From positions 124,001-188,000 of the forward strand of contig NZ_JAHVHW010000003.1 in assembly GCF_019802055.1 (NCBI RefSeq): 64,000 bases of DNA, given 5' to 3'. Positions 54,554 through 64,000 of this stretch are shown here, piece by piece; the stretch's first letter is position 1; each line of letters starts with the position of its first letter. The notes beneath the pieces are model-generated. The model saw nothing but the letters and a program-made list of their open reading frames with translations. It did not search any database and was not told the DNA's origin. The position numbers and the translations under genes are program-made. Source of the stretch: Ferrimonas balearica (GTDB taxonomy: Bacteria > Pseudomonadota > Gammaproteobacteria > Enterobacterales > Shewanellaceae).

Positions 54554-56106
54554 GCCAGACGCTGTTGGCGGGCCAGGCCCGCACACTGACCACCGCAGCC
54601 CGCTACCACAGCGAGCCAGCCCAAGTGTTCCAGGCCCTGTGTGGCGAGCGCCCCCACACCCTGCTGCTGGAATCCGCTGAGATCGACTCCAAGGCCGACC
54701 TGAAAAGCCTGCTGCTGATCGACGCTGCTATTGAGCTGCGCTGCATCGGCCGCTCCGTGACCCTGACCGCGCTGTCGGTCAATGGCGAGCAACTGCTGCC
54801 CTTTCTCGCAGAGCAACTTGCTCAGTTCAGCCCGGTACTGACTGACTCCGCCCTGGCAGTGACGATCCCCGAGTTGCCCTCCGGTCTGGATGAGGACACC
54901 CGGCTGAAAGCCCCCTCTCCGCTGACGGTATTGCGCACAGTGCAACAAGCCATCCAGTCCGACGACGCACTGGCGGAATCGATTCTGCTGGCCGGCAGCT
55001 TCGCTTTTGACCTGGTCGCCAGTGTTGAGCCGCTGCCCGCTGTGGCCGAAGGCGCCAACACCTGTCCGGACTTCCTGTTCTACCTTTCCGAAACCGCACT
55101 GGTGCTGGATCACCAGGCCCGCACCGCGCGCCTGATTGGTGCGGTGTTTGGCGGTGACAAAGCGGATGCCCTGGCCAACGATAAGCGACAGCGACTGGCG
55201 GCCCTGGTAAACCGCCTTGAGCAGGCACTGGATCCCCTCCCTCAGGACACACCAACAGCGGAGCCGGTGGCGGTGAACCAGAGCGACGAGGCATACTGCG
55301 CCATTGTCGAGGATCTCAAGGAACACGTTCGCGCCGGTGACATCTTCCAGGTGGTCCCCGCCCGACGGTTCTCCCTGCCCTGCCCCTCTCCCCTCGCCGC
55401 CTATGGCCGTCTGCGTCAGCTCAACCCCAGCCCCTACATGTTCTTTATGCGCGCCGCCGACTTCACCCTGTTTGGCGCCTCCCCGGAAAGTGCCCTGAAA
55501 TATGACCGTCTGACCAACCAGGTGGAGATCTACCCCATCGCCGGAACCCGCAAGCGGGGCAAAAAGGCCGATGGCAGCATCGACCACGATCTGGACAGCC
55601 GTATCGAGCTGGGTCTGCGCCAGGATCAGAAGGAGCTGTCAGAGCATCTGATGCTGGTGGATCTGGCCCGCAACGACGTGGCTCGCATCAGCCAGCCGGG
55701 TACCCGCAAGGTCGCTGACCTGCTGAAAGTCGACCGCTACAGCCACGTGATGCATCTGGTGTCCCGGGTGACCGGCCAGCTGCGTGACGATCTGGATGCG
55801 CTGCACGCCTACCAGGCCTGCATGAACATGGGCACCCTGACCGGCGCCCCCAAGGTGAAGGCCGCCCAACTGTTGCGACTGGCAGAGGGTGAGCGCCGGG
55901 GCAGCTACGGCGGTGCGGTGGGTTACCTCAATGGCCGGGGTGATATGGACACCTGCATCGTGATCCGCTCCGCACTGGTGGCGGACGGCATCGCCCACGT
56001 TCAGGCGGGTGCCGGTGTGGTGTATGACTCCGACCCCCAGTCCGAAGCGGATGAAACCCGAAACAAAGCCCAGGCGGTTCTGCGCGCCATTGGAGGTGAA
56101 GCATGA
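54550..56106 (+). CDS. trpE: Anthranilate synthase component I
   Basis: Converts chorismate to anthranilate with ammonia from TrpG. The 518 residues include the Trp feedback site LLES (39-42) and catalytic segments [10 protein letters not shown]-like ([11 protein letters not shown]), [21 protein letters not shown] and [10 protein letters not shown]. It overlaps the DAHP synthase gene upstream and trpG downstream by 4 bases each. Confidence 0.98.
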   Translation: MSQTLLAGQARTLTTAARYHSEPAQVFQALCGERPHTLLLESAEIDSKADLKSLLLIDAAIELRCIGRSVTLTALSVNGEQLLPFLAEQLAQFSPVLTDSALAVTIPELPSGLDEDTRLKAPSPLTVLRTVQQAIQSDDALAESILLAGSFAFDLVASVEPLPAVAEGANTCPDFLFYLSETALVLDHQARTARLIGAVFGGDKADALANDKRQRLAALVNRLEQALDPLPQDTPTAEPVAVNQSDEAYCAIVEDLKEHVRAGDIFQVVPARRFSLPCPSPLAAYGRLRQLNPSPYMFFMRAADFTLFGASPESALKYDRLTNQVEIYPIAGTRKRGKKADGSIDHDLDSRIELGLRQDQKELSEHLMLVDLARNDVARISQPGTRKVADLLKVDRYSHVMHLVSRVTGQLRDDLDALHAYQACMNMGTLTGAPKVKAAQLLRLAEGERRGSYGGAVGYLNGRGDMDTCIVIRSALVADGIAHVQAGAGVVYDSDPQSEADETRNKAQAVLRAIGGEA

Positions 56107-56699
56107 TCCCGGTCACCCTGCTGGATAACTTCGACTCCTTTACCTGGAACCTGGTGGACCAGTTTCGCGCCAACGGCCACCCGGTGACCGTCTATCGAAA
56201 CGACATCGACGCTGAACGGCTGGCGGAGAAACTGCTAAGCCAGGAGGAGGCCGGCGTGCTGGTGCTCTCCCCAGGTCCCGGCGCGCCCCATGAGGCCGGC
56301 TGTATGATGGCGCTACTGGATAAGCTGGCTGGCAAATTGCCGATTCTGGGGATCTGCCTGGGCCATCAGGCACTGATTGAACACTACGGTGGCAAGGTGG
56401 GTCGCGCTGAACAGGTGATGCACGGCAAGGCCAGTGCCATGCGCCATGATGGCTCCAGCCTGTTTGAGGGTCTGCCGAATCCGCTCAGCGTCGCCCGATA
56501 TCACTCTTTGGTAGGCCAGGTGATCCCCGATTGCCTGCACGTTCCCGCCGAGGTGGACGGCATGACCATGGCCGTAGTGCATCCGGAGCACCGCGCCGTC
56601 GGCTACCAGTTCCACCCGGAATCGATTCTGACCGAGCATGGCGCTGCCCTGCTCAGCCACACCCTTTTGCTTTTGACCGAGGATCGCCCCCTATGCTGA
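56103..56699 (+). CDS. trpG: Anthranilate synthase component II (glutamine amidotransferase)
   Basis: Class I glutamine amidotransferase, 198 residues, delivering ammonia to TrpE. The triad is Cys85 in GICLGHQA and the His/Glu of HPES near residues 172-174. It is a separate gene here, not fused to trpD as in E. coli. The stop overlaps trpD by 7 bases. Confidence 0.97.
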   Translation: MIPVTLLDNFDSFTWNLVDQFRANGHPVTVYRNDIDAERLAEKLLSQEEAGVLVLSPGPGAPHEAGCMMALLDKLAGKLPILGICLGHQALIEHYGGKVGRAEQVMHGKASAMRHDGSSLFEGLPNPLSVARYHSLVGQVIPDCLHVPAEVDGMTMAVVHPEHRAVGYQFHPESILTEHGAALLSHTLLLLTEDRPLC

Positions 56700-57709
56700 C
56701 CCCGACCCAGAAAATGATGGCCCAACTGTTTGATGGCCAGCCGCTCAGCCGTGAGCAGGCCAAAACCCTGTTTGGCTACGTGGTCACCGGCCAGATCAGC
56801 GATGTGGAACTGGCCTGTGTCCTGACCGCCATGAAGCTTCGCGGCGAAAGTATTGAAGAGATCACCGGCGCCGCCGAAGCGCTGCGTGCCGCGGCCAAGC
56901 CGTTTCCCCGTCCGCAGGGCGATCTGATTGACATCGTCGGCACCGGCGGCGATGGCGCCAACACCATCAACATCTCCACCACCGCCACCTTTGTTGCGGC
57001 GGCCGCGGGTGCCAAGGTGGCCAAACACGGCAGCCGCAGCGTCTCCTCCAAATCCGGTGCGTCCGACCTGCTGACCCAGTTCGGCGTCAACCTCACCATG
57101 AGCCCGGAGCAGTCCGCTCAATGTCTCGACCAACTCGGCGTCACCTTCCTATTTGCGCCGCACTACCATGCTGGCATGCGCCATGCCGTGCCGGTTCGTC
57201 AGGTGATGAAAACCCGTACCCTGTTTAACCTGCTGGGTCCCCTCATCAACCCGGCCCACCCCAACCGCATGCTGCTGGGGGTGTACGATGCGGCGCTGGT
57301 GCGCCCCATCGCTGAGGTGCTGCACTCGCTGGGTGTGGAGCGGGCACTGGTGGTGCACGGTTCCGGCCTGGATGAACTGGCAATCCACGGCGACACCCTG
57401 GCGGTTGAGCTGAAGGACGGCGAACTGGTTGAGCAGCGCTACACCCCGGCGGATCTTGGCGTAGAGCGCTACGAACTTGCCGACATCCGCGGTGGCGAGC
57501 CGGAGGAGAACAAAGCGATCTCCGAAGCGCTACTGGGCGGCGGCGGCACTCCGGCACAGCGTGCTGCTGTGGCGGTGAACGCGGGCGCCGCGCTCTACCT
57601 CTCGGGTCAGGCCGACACCATCAAGGCGGGCACTCAACTGGCGCTGGCCACCCTAGACAGCGGCAAAGGTCTGGCACTGCTGCGTGAGTTTGCGGAGGCC
57701 AGCCAATGA
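56693..57709 (+). CDS. trpD: Anthranilate phosphoribosyltransferase
   Basis: Transfers phosphoribose from PRPP to anthranilate. The 338 residues start [19 protein letters not shown]; the PRPP-binding loop [15 protein letters not shown] lies near 80-95 with [17 protein letters not shown] after it. The ATG at 56693 is chosen because it gives the family start; an earlier in-frame start would lie deep within trpG. Confidence 0.97.
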   Translation: MLTPTQKMMAQLFDGQPLSREQAKTLFGYVVTGQISDVELACVLTAMKLRGESIEEITGAAEALRAAAKPFPRPQGDLIDIVGTGGDGANTINISTTATFVAAAAGAKVAKHGSRSVSSKSGASDLLTQFGVNLTMSPEQSAQCLDQLGVTFLFAPHYHAGMRHAVPVRQVMKTRTLFNLLGPLINPAHPNRMLLGVYDAALVRPIAEVLHSLGVERALVVHGSGLDELAIHGDTLAVELKDGELVEQRYTPADLGVERYELADIRGGEPEENKAISEALLGGGGTPAQRAAVAVNAGAALYLSGQADTIKAGTQLALATLDSGKGLALLREFAEASQ

Positions 57710-59082
57710 GCCTTGCCGGAGTAAAACAGACTGACACGGTGCTGGATAAAATCGTCGCCACCAAGCCGGCACAGATTGCAGCACTCGCGGAACGCTACGG
57801 CGATCTGCTCAACACCCGGGCGGCGCCCTCTGAGCGCAGCCTGTTCGACGCGCTGAGGTCCGGCCCCACCGGCTTTATTCTTGAATGCAAAAAGGCCAGT
57901 CCCTCCAAGGGGCTGATCCGGGCCGACTTTGACCCGGTCGCCATCGGCAAAGTGTATGACCGCTACGCTGCGGCCATCTCGGTGCTGACCGATGAGCAGT
58001 TTTTCCAGGGCGACTTTGAGTATCTGCGGGCGGTTCGTGAGGCGGTCTCGGTGCCGGTATTGTGCAAAGACTTCATCATCGACCCTCGCCAGTTGCGTCT
58101 GGCCCGTCATCTGGGTGCCGATGCCGCGCTGCTGATGCTTTCGGTACTGGATGACGAGCTCTATCGCGAACTGGCCGCCGAAGCCGAGTTGCTGGGGCTG
58201 GATATTCTGACCGAGGTCAGCAACGCGCCGGAGATGGAGCGTGCCATCGCACTGGGGGCCAGCATCATCGGCATCAACAACCGGGACCTGCGGGACCTTT
58301 CCATCGATCTGGCCACCACCGAACGTCTGGCTGGGCAAGCGCCGGCAGACCGGGTGGTGATCAGCGAATCCGGCATCTACACCCACGCTCAGGTGCGTCG
58401 ACTGGCCCCTCACGCTGACGCATTTCTGGTGGGCTCAAGCCTGACGGAACAAGCGGACGTTGATCTGGCCTGCCGTCGCCTGATCTACGGTCCCATCAAG
58501 GTGTGTGGGCTGACTCGTCCGGAGGATGCTAAAGCGGTCGCTGCGGCGGGTGCCAGCTATGGCGGCCTGATCTTTGCGGCCAAGTCCCCCCGCTGCGTCT
58601 CCCAGGAGCAGGCGAAAGCGGTATGCGATGCAGCCCCGCTTCAGTTTATCGGTGTCTTTGTCAACGAAGCACCGCAGCGGGTGGCCGAACTGGCCAACGC
58701 TCTGGCACTGCATGCGGTTCAACTGCATGGCAGTGAGGATGACGCCTACATCAACGAGCTGCGACCACAGCTCGGTAATACACAGATTTGGAAAGCGGTG
58801 AAACCGGATGCCAGCAACGCCGTCAGCAATGCCGACCGCATCCTTTATGACAGCGCCAATGGCAATCAATTTGGCGGCACCGGGCTCACCTTCGACTGGA
58901 GTCTGGTGGGCGGCGAACGTGCCGACGCCATGCTGGCGGGCGGTCTGGGCCCCGACAACATTGAGGATGCCGCCAACGCAGGCTTCTATGGGCTGGACAT
59001 CAACTCCGGCGTTGAAGACGCCCCGGGCATCAAGAACAGCAACAAGATCACGACCTGTCTGACTGCGGTACGTCAGTACTGA
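57706..59082 (+). CDS. trpCF: Bifunctional indole-3-glycerol-phosphate synthase / PRA isomerase
   Basis: A 458-residue fusion. The N-terminal half (about 1-255) is TrpC: VLDKIVATKPAQIAAL, FILECKKASPSKG, VLCKDFIIDPRQ and VVISESGIYTHAQV. The C-terminal half is TrpF: IKVCGLTRPEDAKAVAAAGA, QLHGSEDD and GLDINSGVEDAPGIK. It catalyses two consecutive steps of the pathway, as in E. coli TrpC. The start overlaps trpD by 4 bases and a 27-base gap precedes trpB. Confidence 0.98.
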   Translation: MSLAGVKQTDTVLDKIVATKPAQIAALAERYGDLLNTRAAPSERSLFDALRSGPTGFILECKKASPSKGLIRADFDPVAIGKVYDRYAAAISVLTDEQFFQGDFEYLRAVREAVSVPVLCKDFIIDPRQLRLARHLGADAALLMLSVLDDELYRELAAEAELLGLDILTEVSNAPEMERAIALGASIIGINNRDLRDLSIDLATTERLAGQAPADRVVISESGIYTHAQVRRLAPHADAFLVGSSLTEQADVDLACRRLIYGPIKVCGLTRPEDAKAVAAAGASYGGLIFAAKSPRCVSQEQAKAVCDAAPLQFIGVFVNEAPQRVAELANALALHAVQLHGSEDDAYINELRPQLGNTQIWKAVKPDASNAVSNADRILYDSANGNQFGGTGLTFDWSLVGGERADAMLAGGLGPDNIEDAANAGFYGLDINSGVEDAPGIKNSNKITTCLTAVRQY

Positions 59083-59109
59083 GCCGGGCACAATAACAGA
59101 GAGAGCATC

Positions 59110-60297
59110 ATGACCATTCTCAACCCCTACTTCGGTGAATTCGGCGGCCAGTACGTGTCGCAGATCCTGGTTCCGGCGCTGAACCAGCTCGAAGCCGCCT
59201 TCGTCGAGGCTCAACAGGACCCGGATTTTCAGCGGGAGTTTACCGACCTGTTGAAAGAGTATGCCGGTCGCCCGACCGCGCTGACCCTGACCCGCAACTT
59301 CAGCCCCAACCCACTGGTGAAGATCTATCTCAAGCGGGAAGACCTGCTGCACGGCGGCGCCCACAAGACCAACCAGGTACTGGGTCAGGCTCTGCTGGCC
59401 AAGCGGATGGGCAAAAACGAAATCATCGCGGAGACTGGTGCTGGCCAGCACGGCGTTGCCAGCGCGCTGGCCTGTGCCCTGCTGGGCCTGAAGTGCCGGG
59501 TTTACATGGGCGCCAAGGATGTGGAGCGTCAGAGCCCCAACGTCTTCCGCATGCGCCTGATGGGGGCAGAAGTGATTCCGGTGCACTCCGGCTCGGCCAC
59601 CCTGAAAGACGCCTGTAACGAGGCGTTGCGTGACTGGAGCGCCAACTACGACAAGGCCCACTATCTGCTCGGCACCGCCGCTGGCCCTCACCCCTTCCCC
59701 ACCATTGTGCGCGAGTTCCAGCGCATGATCGGGGAGGAGACCAAGGCCCAGATCCTGGAAAAGGAAGGCCGTCTGCCGGATGCGGTGATCGCCTGTGTCG
59801 GCGGCGGCTCCAACGCCATCGGCATGTTCGCTGACTTTATCGAGGAGCAGGATGTCGATCTGATTGGTGTTGAGCCCGCCGGGCACGGCATTGAAACCGG
59901 CGAGCACGGCGCGCCGCTGGCTCACGGCAAGCTGGGGATCTTCTTCGGCATGAAAGCGCCGTTGATGCAGAACGAACACGGCCAGATTGAGGAATCCTAT
60001 TCCGTCTCCGCTGGCCTGGACTTCCCCTCTGTCGGTCCGCAGCACGCACACCTCGCCGCCATCGGCCGCGCGCAGTACCCCTCCATCACCGACAATGAAG
60101 CCCTTGAGGCGTTTCAGCGTCTGGCGCGCTGTGAAGGGATCATCCCCGCACTGGAATCCGCCCACGCTCTGGCCCACGCCTATAAGATGGCGGAAGCGGC
60201 CACCGAAGAGACCCTGCTGGTGGTGAACCTGTCCGGCCGGGGCGACAAAGACATCTTTACCGTACACGACATTCTGGAGAAGGAAGGCAAGCTATGA
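59110..60297 (+). CDS. trpB: Tryptophan synthase beta chain
   Basis: PLP enzyme joining indole and serine. The 395 residues include the PLP lysine Lys86 in [21 protein letters not shown] and the phosphate loop [21 protein letters not shown] precedes the ATG. The start of trpA overlaps its end by 4 bases. Confidence 0.98.
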   Translation: MTILNPYFGEFGGQYVSQILVPALNQLEAAFVEAQQDPDFQREFTDLLKEYAGRPTALTLTRNFSPNPLVKIYLKREDLLHGGAHKTNQVLGQALLAKRMGKNEIIAETGAGQHGVASALACALLGLKCRVYMGAKDVERQSPNVFRMRLMGAEVIPVHSGSATLKDACNEALRDWSANYDKAHYLLGTAAGPHPFPTIVREFQRMIGEETKAQILEKEGRLPDAVIACVGGGSNAIGMFADFIEEQDVDLIGVEPAGHGIETGEHGAPLAHGKLGIFFGMKAPLMQNEHGQIEESYSVSAGLDFPSVGPQHAHLAAIGRAQYPSITDNEALEAFQRLARCEGIIPALESAHALAHAYKMAEAATEETLLVVNLSGRGDKDIFTVHDILEKEGKL

Positions 60298-61097
60298 GCC
60301 GCTACCAACGCCTCTTTGATACATTGAACGCCCGCGGCGAAGGCGCCTTTGTTCCCTTTGTGACCCTGGGTGACCCCAACCCCGGCGACAGCCTGGCCAT
60401 TATCGAAGCGCTGATTGCCGGTGGCGCGGATGCACTGGAACTGGGCTTCCCATTCTCCGATCCCGCTGCTGACGGCCCGACCATTCAGGAGGCCAACATC
60501 CGGGCTCTGAACGCGGGCACTACGCCGAACCACTGCTTCGAGATGCTGGCCACCATCCGGGCGCGTCACCCGGATCTCCCCATAGGCTTGCTGGTGTACG
60601 CCAACCTGGTATTTTCGCCGGGCCTGGACACCTTCTACCGCCGCTGCGCAGAGGTTGGGGTGGATTCCGTACTGGTGGCCGATGTGCCGGTGCAGGAAGC
60701 GGGCCCCTTTATTGCCGCAGCAAAAGCCGCCGGTGTCGCCCCCATCTTTATCGCGCCACCCAATGCCGACGAAGCGACGTTGAAAGCGGTGGCCGAGGCG
60801 GGCGAAGGGTACACCTACCTGCTCTCCCGCGCTGGGGTAACCGGCACGGAAACCGCTGCTGGCATGCCGGTGGATCACCTGCTGGACAGCCTGAAGCGCC
60901 ATAACGCGCCGCCGGCAGTACTGGGCTTCGGCATCGCCGAACCCGAGCAGGTGAAAACCGCCATTGTGGCCGGAGCCGCGGGCGCAATCTCCGGCTCTGC
61001 TGTGGTGAAGCGGATTGCCGAGCACCACCATCATCTGCCAACGCTGGTGGCGGAACTGACCGAGTTTGTGCAGAAGATGAAAGCGGCCACCCGATAA
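60294..61097 (+). CDS. trpA: Tryptophan synthase alpha chain
   Basis: TIM-barrel subunit that cleaves indole-3-glycerol phosphate to indole. The 267 residues have catalytic Glu49 and Asp60 ([15 protein letters not shown]), identical numbering to E. coli, and [11 protein letters not shown] as the mobile loop. Last gene of the operon. Confidence 0.98.
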   Translation: MSRYQRLFDTLNARGEGAFVPFVTLGDPNPGDSLAIIEALIAGGADALELGFPFSDPAADGPTIQEANIRALNAGTTPNHCFEMLATIRARHPDLPIGLLVYANLVFSPGLDTFYRRCAEVGVDSVLVADVPVQEAGPFIAAAKAAGVAPIFIAPPNADEATLKAVAEAGEGYTYLLSRAGVTGTETAAGMPVDHLLDSLKRHNAPPAVLGFGIAEPEQVKTAIVAGAAGAISGSAVVKRIAEHHHHLPTLVAELTEFVQKMKAATR

Positions 61098-61114
61098 CGC
61101 TTCGTCCAGAGAAA

Positions 61115-61150
61115 ACGCCACGCGTCTCCCAAGGGGGACGCGTGGCGTTG
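61115..61150 (+). terminator. Terminator-like hairpin after trpA
   Basis: AACGCCACGCGTC pairs with GACGCGTGGCGTT, 17 bases after trpA. The following tract (GTTGTTG) is not a good T run, so part of the termination may need Rho. Confidence 0.65.
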
Positions 61151-61269
61151 TTGTATGGAACCTTTCTCCCTCACCTGTTGACCAATGCCACAACGGTCAT
61201 CGTCACAGACAAATCCCGCAGGCTTGAGTACACTCACGCCATTAGGTTCTCCACCGACATAGATAAAGA

Positions 61270-61812
61270 ATGAAGCAACTTATCGATTTCCTGCCACTGC
61301 TGGTGTTTTTCGCGGTCTACAAGTTTTACGGCATCTTTGCGGCTACCGGCGCCATTGTTGTGGCCACTGCGGTGCAGCTGGGCCTGATGTACGCCCTCTA
61401 TCGCAAGGTGGAGAAGATGCACCTGGTCACCTTCGGCTTGCTGCTGGTGTTTGGTGGCGCCACCGTGCTGTTCCACGACGACGCCTTTATCAAATGGAAG
61501 GTCACCATCGTTTATGGCCTGTTTACTGCCGCCATTCTGATCAGTCAGTGGATGGGTAAACCGGTGATCAAATCGATGCTGGGCAAGGAGATCACCCTGC
61601 CCGACAGGATCTGGACCAGTTTAAGTTACGCCTGGGCGGTGTTCTTCCTGTTCTGCTCCGGCCTCAACCTCTATATCGCCTTTAACCTGCCCCAGGAAAC
61701 CTGGGTGAATTTCAAGGTGTTTGGCCTGATGGGGATGACTCTGGCGTTCATTGTCGCCACCATCGCCTACCTCTATAAGCATCTGCCCAAAGAGGACCAG
61801 TCCTCCAAATGA
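61270..61812 (+). CDS. yciB: YciB, inner-membrane septation protein A
   Basis: A 180-residue membrane protein with five hydrophobic segments, matching E. coli YciB (MKQLIDFLPLLVFFAVYKFY; WKVTIVYGLFTAAILISQW). It is linked to cell division and envelope synthesis in Enterobacteriaceae and Shigella (IspZ/IspA). It follows trpA as in E. coli, where a few genes lie between. Confidence 0.95.
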   Translation: MKQLIDFLPLLVFFAVYKFYGIFAATGAIVVATAVQLGLMYALYRKVEKMHLVTFGLLLVFGGATVLFHDDAFIKWKVTIVYGLFTAAILISQWMGKPVIKSMLGKEITLPDRIWTSLSYAWAVFFLFCSGLNLYIAFNLPQETWVNFKVFGLMGMTLAFIVATIAYLYKHLPKEDQSSK

Positions 61813-61816
61813 TGCG

Positions 61817-61842
61817 AACGGCCCTTCGGGGCCGTTTTCTTT
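61817..61842 (+). terminator. Terminator of yciB
   Basis: AACGGCCC-TTCG-GGGCCGTT followed by TTCTTTT, 4 bases after the stop. Confidence 0.88.
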
Positions 61843-61861
61843 TCCTGGCCCGCCCCACCTC

Positions 61862-61877
61862 CGTGATCAGGATCACG
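61862..61877. promoter_or_regulatory. CRP/FNR-like palindrome upstream of the MFS transporter gene
   Basis: CGTGATC-AG-GATCACG is a perfect 16-base palindrome. It fits the CRP 5-6-5 pattern (GTGA...TCAC) and is also near the FNR pattern. It lies about 182 bases before the 62052 start; a TATAGT box at 61970-61975 is a possible -10, but no good -35 is seen. Confidence 0.5.
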
Positions 61878-62051
61878 CGTCGTATATTAAAAAGACGATC
61901 CCCTCACCAAAACACGAAAAAACCTCACCGGGCTTGAGCGCCTCTCTGGTTCCCCCCGCCCCGGCTCTTTATAGTACGCGACCCGAAATATTGGTTTGAC
62001 CATTAACCCAAGCCCGTTTCCGTGTCGATCCTGGGCTCAGCGAGTAACCCG

Positions 62052-63278
62052 ATGAATCGTGCTGTAAAGATCCTGCTTGCAGGTGTCTGCATCAACCTTG
62101 TCATGGGCGTACTGTACGCCTGGAGTATCTTTTCCAAAGCGCTGCAAACCGAGCTGGGCTGGTCCAGCGTTGACGCCGGTATGCCTTACTCTGTCGCCGT
62201 GATGGTGTTCGCTTCCAGCCTGCTGGTGTCCGGTGTACTGCAGGACCGCATGGGTCCGCGCCGTATGGTGATCCTGGGCTGCTCCATGGTCGCTGTTGGC
62301 CTGCTGCTCTCCTCTTTCGCCACCACCCCGCTGATGCTGGTTCTGACCTTCGGCGTACTGGTGGGTGCGGGTATCGGCTTCGGTTACGCCTGTCTGAGCC
62401 CCTCTGCCATGAAGTGGTTCCACCCCTCCAAGAAGGGCCTGGTGAATGGTCTTATCGCGGGTGGTTTCGGTATGGCTCCGCTCTACCTGGCGCCGCTGAC
62501 CACCAAACTGATTGAACAGTTTGGCATTAACAACGCCTTCCTGTTCCTGGGCGCGGGCGCTCTGCTGATCGCCGTTCCCCTGGCGTTCACCATCGTAAAC
62601 CCGCCTGCAGGTTACACTCCGGCCGCTCCGGCGAATCTGGATGGCAAAGCCAAAGCCACCGCCAACGCCGACATGAGCTGGCGCCAGATGCTGAAAACCC
62701 CGCAGTTCTATATGCTGTGGGTGATGTTCTGCTTCGCCGCTTCCGCGGGCCTGATGCTGATCGGCAACATCACCAGCATCGCTGCCCTGCAGGGTAACCT
62801 GACCAACGCGGCGTTCCTGGTTGTGGTACTGGCCATCTTCAACACCGCTGGCCGCATCGTGATGGGCATCCTGTCCGACAAGCTCGGCCGCAGCCAGACC
62901 CTGCTGCTGGTGTTCCTGATCCAGGCCGGTAACATGCTGCTGTTCCCGACCCTGACCACCGAGTGGGGCTTTGTACTGGGTGCCGCACTGGCGGGCATCG
63001 GCTACGGCGCACTGCTGTCCGTATTCCCCTCCATCACCGCCGACTACTACGGCCTGAAGAACTACGGCTCCAACTTCGGTGTGCTCTACACCTCCTGGGG
63101 TGTTGCTGGTTTCATCGGTCCGGTTATCGCTGGCTACGTGGCGGGCGCCTATGGCTCTTACGCCATCGCCTACACCGTATCCGCCGTGATGCTGGCCGTT
63201 GCCGCCATCCTGGCCGTGGTGATCAAGCCGGTGAAGAACGAAGTGGAAAGCGCGGAAGCCACTGTGGCCACCGCCTGA
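62052..63278 (+). CDS. OFA-family MFS transporter (oxalate/formate antiporter-like)
   Basis: A 408-residue major facilitator with 12 membrane segments. [19 protein letters not shown] and [16 protein letters not shown] are the typical OFA start; the cytoplasmic loop motifs are QDRMGPRRM and SDKLGRSQ. The family name comes from one Oxalobacter protein; substrates of most members, including this one, are unknown. The ATG at 62052 starts at the usual family position but has a weak ribosome-binding site; a GTG at 62022 would add ten residues. Confidence 0.9.
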   Translation: MNRAVKILLAGVCINLVMGVLYAWSIFSKALQTELGWSSVDAGMPYSVAVMVFASSLLVSGVLQDRMGPRRMVILGCSMVAVGLLLSSFATTPLMLVLTFGVLVGAGIGFGYACLSPSAMKWFHPSKKGLVNGLIAGGFGMAPLYLAPLTTKLIEQFGINNAFLFLGAGALLIAVPLAFTIVNPPAGYTPAAPANLDGKAKATANADMSWRQMLKTPQFYMLWVMFCFAASAGLMLIGNITSIAALQGNLTNAAFLVVVLAIFNTAGRIVMGILSDKLGRSQTLLLVFLIQAGNMLLFPTLTTEWGFVLGAALAGIGYGALLSVFPSITADYYGLKNYGSNFGVLYTSWGVAGFIGPVIAGYVAGAYGSYAIAYTVSAVMLAVAAILAVVIKPVKNEVESAEATVATA

Positions 63279-63289
63279 TCCCCGCTTCG

Positions 63290-63318
63290 AAAAAAGCCCG
63301 CCAATGGCGGGCTTTTTT
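63290..63318 (+). terminator. Terminator of the MFS transporter gene
   Basis: AAAAAAGCCCGCC-AAT-GGCGGGCTTTTTT, 12 bases after the stop. Confidence 0.93.
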
Positions 63319-63384
63319 GTGCCTTGGAGCCGTGGTTCCGCCATGGTAAGGTCATCCGCACTCAAGCCAACAGGAAACAACATC

Positions 63385-63684
63385 ATGTGGTATATGATCT
63401 GCTCCACCGACGTGGAAAACAGCCTGGAAAAACGCCTGGGCGCACGCCCCGCTCACCTCGCCCGCCTGCAGCAGCTTCAGGATGAAGGCCGTCTGCTGAC
63501 CGCAGGCCCCTTCCCTGCCGTTGACAGCGAAGACCCCGGCGCGGCGGGATTCACCGGCTCTCTGGTGGTGGCTCAGTTCGACTCCCTTGAGGCGGCAGAA
63601 GCCTGGGCTGCAGCAGATCCCTATATCGACGCTGGCGTGTACAAGAAATCCGTCATCAAACCCTTTAAGAAAGTGTTCGGCTAA
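63385..63684 (+). CDS. yciI: YciI-family protein
   Basis: A 99-residue ferredoxin-like-fold protein, almost identical in pattern to E. coli Yci[41 protein letters not shown] and [15 protein letters not shown]. The family has a conserved His-Asp pair proposed to be catalytic; the reaction is unknown. AGGAAAC precedes the ATG. The stop overlaps the xthA start (TAATG). Confidence 0.95.
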   Translation: MWYMICSTDVENSLEKRLGARPAHLARLQQLQDEGRLLTAGPFPAVDSEDPGAAGFTGSLVVAQFDSLEAAEAWAAADPYIDAGVYKKSVIKPFKKVFG

Positions 63685-64000
63685 TGAAATTTGTCTCTTT
63701 CAACATCAACGGATTGAGAGCGCGCCTCCATCAACTGGAAGCGCTGATTGAGAAGCACCAGCCGGATGTGATTGGTCTCCAGGAAACCAAGGTTGATGAT
63801 CCCCAGTTCCCGCTGGAAGCGGTGGAAGCGATGGGTTACCACGTGGCGTACCACGGCCAGAAAGCCCATTACGGGGTGGCGATGTTGACCAAACAGAAGC
63901 CACTGGCCGTTCAGAAAGGGTTTGCTACGGACGACGACGAAGCCCAGCGACGGATGATCATGGTCACCGTCGAGGATGGCGATGGGCAGCCGGTGCATGT
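63684..64000 (+). CDS. xthA: Exonuclease III (N-terminal part, cut by window edge)
   Basis: Start of the main AP endonuclease and 3'-exonuclease of base-excision repair. The visible 105 residues begin [20 protein letters not shown], with Asn7 and metal-binding Glu34 (LQETK) at the E. coli positions, and [13 protein letters not shown]. It overlaps yciI by one base, so the two are probably co-transcribed. Confidence 0.97.
   Translation, partial: MKFVSFNINGLRARLHQLEALIEKHQPDVIGLQETKVDDPQFPLEAVEAMGYHVAYHGQKAHYGVAMLTKQKPLAVQKGFATDDDEAQRRMIMVTVEDGDGQPVH

Noticed and set aside
54550-56699. Unfused trpG and trpD as an unusual arrangement
   Set aside because: Separate trpG and trpD genes are common outside the enterics, so this is not noteworthy on its own.
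58435-60267. Long minus-strand open frame across trpCF and trpB
   Set aside because: It is an antisense shadow of conserved trp genes with no ribosome-binding site or known domain.

Overview
This 64 kb window is chromosomal core DNA of a G+C-rich gammaproteobacterium. Gene content and order point to the Alteromonadales (Shewanella/Ferrimonas-like). The evidence is CsiV, a Pla-1/cef (VolA-type) lipase lipoprotein, a monofunctional TrpG, and long blocks colinear with E. coli (comEC-msbA-lpxK-ycaR-kdsB; lolCDE/mfd with nagZ/ycfP; cysB-topA-sohB-yciK-rluB-yciO-rnm-trp-yciB-yciI). The genus is inferred, not proven. I see no prophage, insertion sequence, CRISPR array, rRNA or tRNA gene.

Layout. 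1-4433: TCA cycle genes, with sdhCDAB on the minus strand (sdhB cut by the window edge) divergent from gltA. 4661-12048: a drug-efflux operon with one lipoprotein adaptor and two RND pumps. 12169-13412: an exported metallo-beta-lactamase-fold hydrolase and a small membrane protein. 13546-19511 (minus): envelope and DNA-uptake block comEC-msbA-lpxK-ycaR-kdsB. 19541-25114: a DUF2062 protein, then a minus-strand run of a GDCCVxC protein, an acetyltransferase, ppiC, speG and lolCDE. 25187-34936: a PilZ-like protein, mfd, csiV, acyP, a candidate small RNA, ycfP, nagZ, sdaA and cysB. 35270-48392: a coiled-coil membrane protein, topA, astB, an Ig-like lipoprotein, a dicarboxylate symporter, sohB and the VolA-like lipase. 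48657-53236: yciK, rluB, scpB, scpA, yciO and rnm. 53386-61097: the complete tryptophan operon. 61270-64000: yciB, an OFA-type MFS transporter, yciI and the start of xthA.

The clearest regulatory story is the trp operon. A 17-residue leader peptide with three consecutive Trp codons sits in a textbook attenuator (1:2 pause hairpin, 2:3 antiterminator, 3:4 terminator). The first structural gene is a type I-beta DAHP synthase of Thermotoga type, so the shikimate entry step is placed under the same attenuation as trpE-G-D-CF-B-A.

The best candidates for something undescribed are two RNA-scale signals. One is a minus-strand transcript of about 123 nt at 30624-30746 with its own sigma70-type promoter, a long closing helix, two inner hairpins and a strong terminator. 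The other is a densely structured intergenic element at 36119-36237, enclosed by the terminators of two convergent genes. I found no gene cluster that looks like a new multi-protein system; most of the window is conserved housekeeping DNA.
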